DNA of 64,000 bases from Hydrogenophaga palleronii NBRC 102513 (GTDB lineage Bacteria; Pseudomonadota; Gammaproteobacteria; Burkholderiales; Burkholderiaceae_C), in the NCBI RefSeq assembly GCF_001571225.1, contig NZ_BCTJ01000016.1:42769-106768 (forward strand). Reading direction: 5' to 3'. Positions 58,049 to 64,000 of this stretch are shown here, piece after piece; positions within the stretch are counted from its first letter, which is position 1, and every line of letters begins with the position of its first letter. Made by a program: the position numbers and the translations under genes. The notes under the pieces were generated by a model that saw only the letters and a list, made by a program, of their open reading frames with translations, was not told the origin of the DNA and searched no databases.

Positions 58049-58852
58049 ATGGCATTTGTTGAATCTCTCGGACGCCGCATTTATTACGAGCGTCGAGGAG
58101 ATGGCCCTGTCGTGATGTTCTGCCATGGCGCCGGCTCCAACGCCGCGACATGGTGGCAGCAACTGCCGGACTTCTCGCGCACGCACACCTGCATCACGGT
58201 GGACATTCGTTGCTTCGGGCGTTCGGTGGCACCGCTGGACGAGTTTGTGATGGATGTGCTGGCGCAGGACATGGTGGCCGTTCTCGACCGCGAAAACGTG
58301 GCACGCGCCACGCTGGTGGGGCAGTCGCTGGGCGGCATGATCGGCTTGAGGATGGCGCTCGTGCATCCCTCGCGGCTGGCCGCCTTCGTGGCTTGCGACA
58401 GCTCGTTGGCGATCAACCATCCGGTCTTGCTGGAGAGCATCGCCAGGCGTCAGATCACGCACCAGGCGGTGACCATTGAAGAGCGCTCCCTCGGCGCCTG
58501 GTTCGTGGCCCAGCACCCCGACAAGGCGGCCTTGTACGCGCAGATCAACCACTTCAACCCGAGTGCGTACGCCATTGCCGGCAGCGACTGGGGTGCGGCG
58601 CTGGCGGGCCTGCACCGGCCCGAGAGCCTGACCCCGGTGGACGCCTTGCGTGAGGTGGGCTGTCCCACGCTGTTGCTGGTGGGGCGTGAAGACCCCATCG
58701 TGCCGGTGGCCGTGATGCAGGAGGTCTCAGACCTGATTGACGGCAGCGAACTGGTCGTGGTCGATCAGGCCGGGCATTCGGCGTACTTCGAGAAGCCGGC
58801 CGAGTTCAACCGGCAGGTGCTGGACTTCATCGCGCGGCGGGCTGCTTATTGA
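58049..58852 (+). CDS. Alpha/beta hydrolase
   Basis: A 267-residue alpha/beta-fold hydrolase. Oxyanion/HG region FCHGAGSNAATWWQQLPDFS, nucleophile elbow LVGQSLGGMIGLRMALVHPS, acid region VGREDPIVPVAVM and the catalytic histidine in VDQAGHSAYFEKPAEFN. The order resembles 3-oxoadipate enol-lactonase and related esterases. The neighbouring Bug protein suggests that it hydrolyses an imported ester or lactone. Confidence 0.85.
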   Translation: MAFVESLGRRIYYERRGDGPVVMFCHGAGSNAATWWQQLPDFSRTHTCITVDIRCFGRSVAPLDEFVMDVLAQDMVAVLDRENVARATLVGQSLGGMIGLRMALVHPSRLAAFVACDSSLAINHPVLLESIARRQITHQAVTIEERSLGAWFVAQHPDKAALYAQINHFNPSAYAIAGSDWGAALAGLHRPESLTPVDALREVGCPTLLLVGREDPIVPVAVMQEVSDLIDGSELVVVDQAGHSAYFEKPAEFNRQVLDFIARRAAY

Positions 58853-58921
58853 GTTGCTCCAACGCTGCCGGACCGTGCCCCCGCATCGACTTGCCGGAGG
58901 CACGGTGGCGCACCGCCAGCG

Positions 58922-59437
58922 TCATTGCATCGGCGCGTTTTCCACAAAGGTCCGGATCGACCAGATCATGCGCGGATCCAGCACGCCTTCCCACGGTGGC
59001 ATGTGCACGATGCCGAACTTCTGTTTGCCGTAGCGCACGGACTTGACGAAGAAATAGTCCGCGTCCGACTGGCAACGCTGGCGCAGCGCCGGGTCTTGCA
59101 GGCGCTGGCAGCTGCGGCCCATGCGGCGCAGGTCGGGGGCCGGTGAGCGGGAGCCGTTGGCGTTGGTGCCGTGGCAGGCGGCGCAGGACTGGTTGAAGGC
59201 CTCGCGCCCGACGTTGACGGCGTTGGCATTGCCACGCAGCGGGTTCACCGGCGCCCAGCCGGCCTCGATGGTGGGCAGCGACGCGGTGTCCACCGTCGGC
59301 GCCACCGCGACCACGTCGGCATGGGCCGCGGGTGTGGCCGCCAGCATGGCGATGAACAAGGCCGCGCAGGGCAGCAGCGCGCGCAACGGGGCGAACCGGG
59401 TGTTGGTCTTGGTGTGCATGTTCATGTGCATGTCCAT
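58922..59437 (-). CDS. pedF: Cytochrome c550 (PedF-like) of the quinoprotein system
   Basis: A 171-residue periplasmic cytochrome c. Signal peptide to about residue 40 (ATPAAHADV). Heme motif CAACHGTNANGSRSPAPDLR, with further cysteines in RSCQRLQDPALRQRC, and the distal methionine in IVHMPPWEGVLDPRM. It matches the PedF/ExaB-type electron acceptor of PQQ alcohol dehydrogenases. The start at 59437 follows GGAAG. It lies just downstream of the pentapeptide protein gene. Confidence 0.8.
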   Translation of the reverse strand: MDMHMNMHTKTNTRFAPLRALLPCAALFIAMLAATPAAHADVVAVAPTVDTASLPTIEAGWAPVNPLRGNANAVNVGREAFNQSCAACHGTNANGSRSPAPDLRRMGRSCQRLQDPALRQRCQSDADYFFVKSVRYGKQKFGIVHMPPWEGVLDPRMIWSIRTFVENAPMQ

Positions 59438-59438
59438 C

Positions 59439-60053
59439 TCACTTCCACCCTTCCGGGCAGCCCTTGCAGCCGTCCATGAGCGACTCGGGAAAGATCGCGT
59501 AGCGGGTGACGTTGCCTTCAAAGGTCGCGTCCTTCAGGTTGACGGAGATGAACTTGGCTTCCTGCAGGTCGCTGGAAACGATGCGCGCGCCGACGAACCA
59601 GGCGTGGTTCATTCGCGCGATCTCCATGTTCACGCCGACGAACTCGGCGCCGGAGAAGTCGGCGCGCATCAGGCGTGCGCCCTCCAGGTCGGTGCCGATG
59701 AAACGCGCCTTCTGGAAGTTGGTGTTGGCGGCGGTGGCCTTGTTCAGGCGCGCGCCGGTCAGGTTGGCGCCTTCGAGGTCGGCCGCGGCCAGGTTGGCGC
59801 CACGCAGGTCGGCACGCGTCAGGTCGGCGCCGCGCAGGTCGGCACCGGCGAGGTTCTTGCCCACCAGGTTGGCGTGGCGCAGGTCGGCGCCGGGGCAGCG
59901 GGTGTAGGTCCAGATCGGGCAGCCGTTGATGATCAGAGGCTCGTTGTTGTCGCTGGCGCCCGTGGTGTCGCCCACGGGTTGTGCGGTCGTGCCGGCGCTG
60001 TACATCGCGGCCAGCAGCGCCGCGGCGAGCAGGGCTTTGGGTGGGGATTTCAT
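59439..60053 (-). CDS. Secreted pentapeptide-repeat protein
   Basis: A 204-residue exported protein (signal to about residue 25, AGTTAQ) with about twenty pentapeptide repeats of the A(D/N)LxX type from GADLRHANLVGKNLAGADLR to ISVNLKDATFEGN, forming a right-handed quadrilateral helix. Cysteine pairs at both ends, C45 and C53 (NGCPIWTYTRC), and C196 and C199 (DGCKGC), may cap it by disulfides. It sits between the alcohol dehydrogenase and cytochrome genes. Function unknown, possibly a periplasmic scaffold. Confidence 0.8.
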   Translation of the reverse strand: MKSPPKALLAAALLAAMYSAGTTAQPVGDTTGASDNNEPLIINGCPIWTYTRCPGADLRHANLVGKNLAGADLRGADLTRADLRGANLAAADLEGANLTGARLNKATAANTNFQKARFIGTDLEGARLMRADFSGAEFVGVNMEIARMNHAWFVGARIVSSDLQEAKFISVNLKDATFEGNVTRYAIFPESLMDGCKGCPEGWK

Positions 60054-60069
60054 GGCGGGTGTTCCAGAA

Positions 60070-60114
60070 AGAAAAAGACCTGGCCGGTCTCCGTGGGAGC
60101 GCGCAGGCCAGGTC
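60070..60114 (-). terminator. Intrinsic terminator after the PQQ alcohol dehydrogenase gene
   Basis: On the minus strand a perfect 9-bp stem GACCTGGCC/GGCCAGGTC encloses a 20-base loop and is followed by TTTTTCTTTC. It separates the dehydrogenase gene from the pentapeptide/PedF pair, so expression of the latter would be lower or depend on readthrough. Confidence 0.85.
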
Positions 60115-60132
60115 GGGGAGGGGAGCTGAATC

Positions 60133-62019
60133 TCAGCGGCTGGCCACTTGCTTGGGCAGCTTGAAGACCCACATGGAGCCGCCTTGCGACACCTGTTTGG
60201 TCAGCTCGGCCATGTCACCACCCCACAGCGGCACGGCGCCGCCGTAGCCGGACTGGATGCCGATGTACTGCTCGCCGTCCATCTCCCAGGTCACGGGCAC
60301 CGAGACCACGCCGGAGCCGGTCTGGAACTTCCACAGCTCCTTGCCGTTCTTGGTGTCGAAGGCCTTGATGTAGCCGTCCGAGGTGCCGGTGAACAACAGG
60401 CCGCCAGCGGTCGTCATGGTGCCGGCCCAGAGCGGGAACTGCTCCTTGTGTTCCCACTCGATCTTGCCCGTGATGGGGTTGATGGCGCGCAGGATGCCCA
60501 CGTGGTCGTCGTACAGCTTCTTGATGCGGAAGCCCTGGCCCAGGTAGGCCGCGCCCGCCTTGTAGTTGATGTTCTCCGACCAGTAGTCCATGGCCCAGTG
60601 GTTGCCCGGGATGTAGAACAGGCCGGTGTCCGGGCTGTAGCTCATCGGCATCCAGTTGGTGCCGCCGAGGAACGGTGGGGACACGAAGATGCTGTCGCCC
60701 TTGTCCTGGCCTGGCTTCGGCTTCGGTGGGTACTGCTTCTCGTCCACCATGGGCATGCCGGTCTTCAGGTCGAAGCCGCTGGCCCAGGTGATGCCGTCCA
60801 CGAACGGCCATGCGCCGATGATGGAGTTCTGCTTCCACGGGTGGCCGCCGCCCTTGGCCAGCTTCTCGCGGTCGGTCACGAAGAAGTAGCCGTTGCGGTC
60901 GGCGTGCGCCGATGCCTTGACGGTCTTGCCGGTCTTCGGGTCCTTGTAGTCGAACAGCAGGATCGAGTTGTTGCCGGAGAAGTCCCAGGCGTCGTTCGGC
61001 GTGTGCGCCAGGAAGCTCTTCAGGTCGCCGGTGGTCGGGTCCACATAGGCCTGGCCGGAGGTGTAGAGGCTGGGCCAGTCGAGTGGCTTGTCGCCGTCGG
61101 CAGTGCGCTTCCAGGTGTTCCAGGGCGCGGGGTTGCCGGTGCCGACGATGATGGTGTTGGTCTCGACGTCGAACGAGGCGGTCTGCCACGGCGCGCCGCC
61201 ACCCTGGCTCCAGGCCTCGACCTTGCCGGTGGGCGAGTTCGGGTCGTTCGGCCAGGTCGGTGCCTTGGGGTCGCCGGTGGGCGTGCTGGGCTTGCCATTG
61301 AGGCGGCCCATGTGGCCTTCCACCATCGGGCGCGCCCAGATCTCGGCGCCGGTGTCGAGGTCGCGTGCGTAGAGGTAACCCACCACGCCGAACTCGTCGC
61401 CCGACGAGCCGTGCACCAGCATCACCTTGCCGCTCTTCTGGTCTTTCACGACGAAGGGCGCGCCGGTCATGGTGTAGCCGACCTTGTGGTCACCGAACTT
61501 CTCGCGCCACACCACCTTGCCGGTGGCACGGTCCAGCGCCACGATGGATGCGTCCAGCGTGCCGAAGTAGACCTTGTCGCCGTAGATCGCTGGACCGCGG
61601 TTGACCACGTCGCAGCAGGGGCGGATGTCTTCCGGCAGGCGGTGCTCGTAGGTCCAGAGGCGTTTGCCGGTGCGCGCGTCGATGGCGAAGAAGCGCGAGT
61701 AGGAGCCGGTGGCGTAGATCACGCCGTCGTGCACCAGCACCTGGCCTTCCTGGCCACGTTGTTTCTCACCACCGAAGGAGTAGCTCCACACCGGGATCAG
61801 GCCGCCCACGTTTTTCGTGTTGACGGTCTTCAGCGGGCTGTAGCGCTGCGCCGTCAGGCCGAGGCCGTAGCTCAGCACGTCGGTCGTGGTCTTGTGGTCG
61901 TTGGCGATGTCTTCCCAGGTCACGGGCTTGGCGGCGTGGGTGGCGCCGGCCAGCAGCGCGGCGGTGGCCAGCGTGATGCGGGTCAGCCATCGACCGCGAC
62001 GGGCGGTTTCTTGTCTCAT
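60133..62019 (-). CDS. exaA: PQQ-dependent alcohol dehydrogenase (quinoprotein, calcium type)
   Basis: A 628-residue periplasmic quinoprotein oxidising ethanol and other alcohols. Signal peptide to about residue 30 (GATHAAK). The eight-bladed propeller shows repeated W motifs such as IYGDKVYFGTLDASIVALD. The vicinal disulfide C-C lies in EDIRPCCDVVNRG. The catalytic aspartate D346 is in WDFSGNN; the position two residues later is serine, not the aspartate needed for lanthanides, so Ca2+ is predicted. The start at 62019 has GAGGAG upstream. Related to ExaA/PedE. Confidence 0.9.
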   Translation of the reverse strand: MRQETARRGRWLTRITLATAALLAGATHAAKPVTWEDIANDHKTTTDVLSYGLGLTAQRYSPLKTVNTKNVGGLIPVWSYSFGGEKQRGQEGQVLVHDGVIYATGSYSRFFAIDARTGKRLWTYEHRLPEDIRPCCDVVNRGPAIYGDKVYFGTLDASIVALDRATGKVVWREKFGDHKVGYTMTGAPFVVKDQKSGKVMLVHGSSGDEFGVVGYLYARDLDTGAEIWARPMVEGHMGRLNGKPSTPTGDPKAPTWPNDPNSPTGKVEAWSQGGGAPWQTASFDVETNTIIVGTGNPAPWNTWKRTADGDKPLDWPSLYTSGQAYVDPTTGDLKSFLAHTPNDAWDFSGNNSILLFDYKDPKTGKTVKASAHADRNGYFFVTDREKLAKGGGHPWKQNSIIGAWPFVDGITWASGFDLKTGMPMVDEKQYPPKPKPGQDKGDSIFVSPPFLGGTNWMPMSYSPDTGLFYIPGNHWAMDYWSENINYKAGAAYLGQGFRIKKLYDDHVGILRAINPITGKIEWEHKEQFPLWAGTMTTAGGLLFTGTSDGYIKAFDTKNGKELWKFQTGSGVVSVPVTWEMDGEQYIGIQSGYGGAVPLWGGDMAELTKQVSQGGSMWVFKLPKQVASR

Positions 62020-62168
62020 GAGTGCTCCTCTTGTCAGGGGTGGTCTTGTCGTTGTGACGGATGCCGCAACGCAGGGGAAGTGTTGACCGGCGGCCCGTTT
62101 TCGCATCGGGAGTCTGGCGGCGCGTATCCGGGAAAAATGCCCGACGCGCCCGGGCCATTCGCCCGGGT

Positions 62169-62183
62169 TGGCATGTGCCTTGC
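62169..62183 (+). promoter_or_regulatory. Perfect -24/-12 sigma-54-type promoter before the histidine kinase
   Basis: TGGCAT-GTGCC-TTGC (62169-62183), 33 bases before the kinase start codon. It matches the sigma-54 consensus TGGCAY-N5-TTGC. No GTTGC-N9-GAACA element is seen upstream in the 196-base divergent region. Confidence 0.5.
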
Positions 62184-62215
62184 GGTAGGGCACTGCAACA
62201 ACACCAGGAGACGCC

Positions 62216-63367
62216 ATGGATCTGAGGTTTCGACTGCTGCTGTGCTTCCTGGCCGGGGGCATGGCCCTGATGCTGACGGCCGTGACGCTGGTGCTGGCCG
62301 AAGAGCGGCAGGACGGGCGTGGCGCGCTGCCGATACCCCTGCCAATGGGCCCGCGCCTGCCGGCAGCGGTGGCCGCGACGGACAACGTGCGCGTGGTGCT
62401 GGCCCGGCACGAACGTTCAGCCGAGCAACACCTGTCCCAGCCGGTGTCCCACGATCTGTACCAACCGCTGTCCCATTTCGCAACAGACGGCGCAGTGCCG
62501 CCGTCTCGCTGGCAGGCAGCCGGCCGCATGGCGACGGTGCTCACACCGCTGGCCTTGCTGCTGGCGCTGGGCGCCTGGTGGTGGGTGGTGCGCGCCCTGC
62601 ATGGTTTCACGGTGGGCGCGCAACGCCTGAGTGCCGCACTGGACCAGGCCGGCGTGGACCTGCACCGCCTGCGCGAAGACGTGATGGCCACGCGTGAGGC
62701 CGAACGGCAGGAACTGGCGCGCGAGCTGCACGACGAGTTCGGCCAGAACCTGACGGTGATGCAGACCGCCGCAGCCTACCTGGAGCGCCATGCCGCCACC
62801 GCGCCGGCACAGGTGCTGGGCGAATGCGCACGCGACATCCGCGAAGCCGCCACCCGCATGGGCCGGCAGGTGCGCGGCCAGTTGCGGCGCCTGCACGGGC
62901 CGGACGCACACCAGCGCGAGCTGCGCGCCGAACTCGAAGAACTGGTGCGTGGCCATTGGTTGCACGCCGCCGGCCTGCAGGTGGAACTGCAATGCCCGGT
63001 GGCGCTGCCCACGCTGTCGCGGCACGCCCGGCTGGCGCTCTACCGCACCGCGCAGGAAGCGCTGACCAACGTCGTGCGCCACGCCGGCGCGCGCCGCGTG
63101 CGGATCACGGTGGCGCTCGCAGGCCCGGGCCTCACGGTGTGCATTGAAGACGACGGCCACGGCACCGACGTGCGGGCCGCACTGCGTTCCTCGCGCTCGG
63201 GTCTGCGCGGCATGCGCGAGCGTGCTGCGGCAGCGCACGGGCGGCTGCGGCTGCGTGCCTCGGCGCTGGGCGGATTGCGGGTCAGCCTGTGGCTGCCCGA
63301 GAGTGGACATGTTGAAAACCACGAAGAAGGAGACACACACCATGGTGAACGTACTGCTGCTGGATGA
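62216..63367 (+). CDS. Sensor histidine kinase (NarX/HisKA_3 family)
   Basis: A 383-residue membrane histidine kinase. Two transmembrane helices (about residues 5-27 and 103-125) enclose a short periplasmic domain. The phosphorylated histidine is H172 in ELARELHDEFGQNLTVM; the N box is EALTNVVRHAGA and the ATP-binding G boxes are DDGHGTD and GLRGMRERAAA. Divergent from the PQQ dehydrogenase and paired with the next response regulator, so it probably controls alcohol oxidation. Its 3' end overlaps the regulator gene by 26 bases. Confidence 0.88.
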   Translation: MDLRFRLLLCFLAGGMALMLTAVTLVLAEERQDGRGALPIPLPMGPRLPAAVAATDNVRVVLARHERSAEQHLSQPVSHDLYQPLSHFATDGAVPPSRWQAAGRMATVLTPLALLLALGAWWWVVRALHGFTVGAQRLSAALDQAGVDLHRLREDVMATREAERQELARELHDEFGQNLTVMQTAAAYLERHAATAPAQVLGECARDIREAATRMGRQVRGQLRRLHGPDAHQRELRAELEELVRGHWLHAAGLQVELQCPVALPTLSRHARLALYRTAQEALTNVVRHAGARRVRITVALAGPGLTVCIEDDGHGTDVRAALRSSRSGLRGMRERAAAAHGRLRLRASALGGLRVSLWLPESGHVENHEEGDTHHGERTAAG

Positions 63368-63986
63368 CCATTCCGTCGTGCGGACCGGCTACCGCCGCCT
63401 GATCGACGCCGAGCCCGACCTGCGCGTGGTGGCCGAGGCCGCGACCGCGGGCGAGGCCTATGCGCGGCTGCAGGAAGGGCGCATCGACCTGGTGGTGGTC
63501 GACATCAGCCTGCGCGGCACCAGCGGCATCGATGCGATCCGCCGCATCCTGTCGCGCGATCCGCAGATCCGGGTGCTGGTGCTGTCGATGCACGACAACC
63601 CCAACATCGTCACCCAGGCGATGCGCGCCGGCGCCCTGGGCTACCTCACCAAGAGCAGCGAGCCGAGCGAACTGCTGGACGGCATCCGCGCGGTGGCGCG
63701 CGGGCGGCGCGTGCTCTCCACCGACGTGGCGCAGATGCTGGCCGAGGCCAGCCTCGACGGCGAGCAGGTGCTCAGCCGCCTCACGCCGCGCGAGTTCGAG
63801 GTGTTGCGCATGCTGGCCTCGGGCGAAGAGACGCGCGAGATCGCCACCCACATGCACCTGAGCCCGAAGACGATTCACAACCACCTGTCGATGGTGCGGC
63901 AGAAGCTGGAGACCGACAGCGACATCAAGCTGCTGCGGCTGGCGGTGCGCCACGGGCTGGTGGATTTGCAGGCGATGGCTGTGTGA
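63342..63986 (+). CDS. LuxR/NarL family response regulator
   Basis: A 214-residue response regulator with receiver domain and LuxR HTH. The phosphoacceptor D54 is in DLVVVDISLRGTSG, the active-site DD in LLLDDHSVVR and the lysine in YLTKSSEP. The output domain is LSRLTPREFEVLRMLASGEE, TREIATHMHLSPKTIHNHLS. The ATG at 63342 follows AAGAAGGAG and lies within the kinase gene. It is the cognate partner of the upstream kinase. Confidence 0.92.
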   Translation: MVNVLLLDDHSVVRTGYRRLIDAEPDLRVVAEAATAGEAYARLQEGRIDLVVVDISLRGTSGIDAIRRILSRDPQIRVLVLSMHDNPNIVTQAMRAGALGYLTKSSEPSELLDGIRAVARGRRVLSTDVAQMLAEASLDGEQVLSRLTPREFEVLRMLASGEETREIATHMHLSPKTIHNHLSMVRQKLETDSDIKLLRLAVRHGLVDLQAMAV

Positions 63987-64000
63987 GGGGCTCCCCCCTG

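Overview
The window looks like a chromosomal segment of a GC-rich betaproteobacterium, most likely a Comamonadaceae member (Hydrogenophaga/Acidovorax-like). This is inferred from the gene order pyrG-kdsA-eno-ftsB on one strand, several Bug/TctC-type binding proteins, the very high GC coding bias and GC-rich intergenic palindromic repeats. No phage, IS element, CRISPR array or rRNA is visible; the only RNA gene found is a selenocysteine tRNA.

Layout. 0-25 kb is mostly housekeeping: a partial siderophore reductase, an acyl-CoA ligase, an MCE lipid-transport cassette, an AEC carrier, a Bug receptor coupled to xerD, a YebC-type regulator, a NERD-helicase, yjiK-like and dbpA genes, a gamma carbonic anhydrase, hslO, then ftsB-eno-kdsA-pyrG (minus strand) and coaBC. 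25.4-46 kb is a selenoprotein island: formate dehydrogenase fdnGHI with an in-frame UGA at codon 196, fdhE, selA, a Tat-exported FccB-like flavoprotein, a PhnCDE-like ABC transporter (candidate selenium oxyanion importer), selB and selC (tRNA-Sec), followed by a GcvH-like/DsrE-like/nitroreductase trio, a ModE-like regulator and a tungstate/molybdate transporter with two binding proteins. 46-64 kb is an alcohol-oxidation island: an ExaC-type aldehyde dehydrogenase with DUF779, a PqqU/YncD-like PQQ receptor, a SoxYZ-like carrier, a degenerate metallo-beta-lactamase-fold protein, cytochromes c, a PQQ-dependent alcohol dehydrogenase predicted to use calcium, a pentapeptide-repeat protein, two paralogous LuxR-type regulators, a Bug/hydrolase pair under a LysR regulator, and a two-component system.

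How the genes fit together. The Sec island assembles nearly everything a W/Mo-selenocysteine formate dehydrogenase needs: structural subunits, FdhE, Sec synthesis and decoding (SelA, SelB, tRNA-Sec), W/Mo uptake and a likely Se-uptake system. selD is not in the window. The quinoprotein island pairs periplasmic alcohol oxidation with aldehyde oxidation, PQQ uptake and electron carriers. Three of its transcription units carry a shared GTTGC-N9-GAACA element upstream of sigma-54-like -24/-12 boxes.

Two families of GC-rich palindromic elements sit mostly just after stop codons (in one case after the tRNA end), often inside operons. Two copies run into the 5' end of lipoprotein genes and are apparently translated. 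The most promising undescribed features are the Se-linked flavoprotein/transporter/GcvH-DsrE group, the gene-end repeats, and the candidate sigma-54 quinoprotein regulon.
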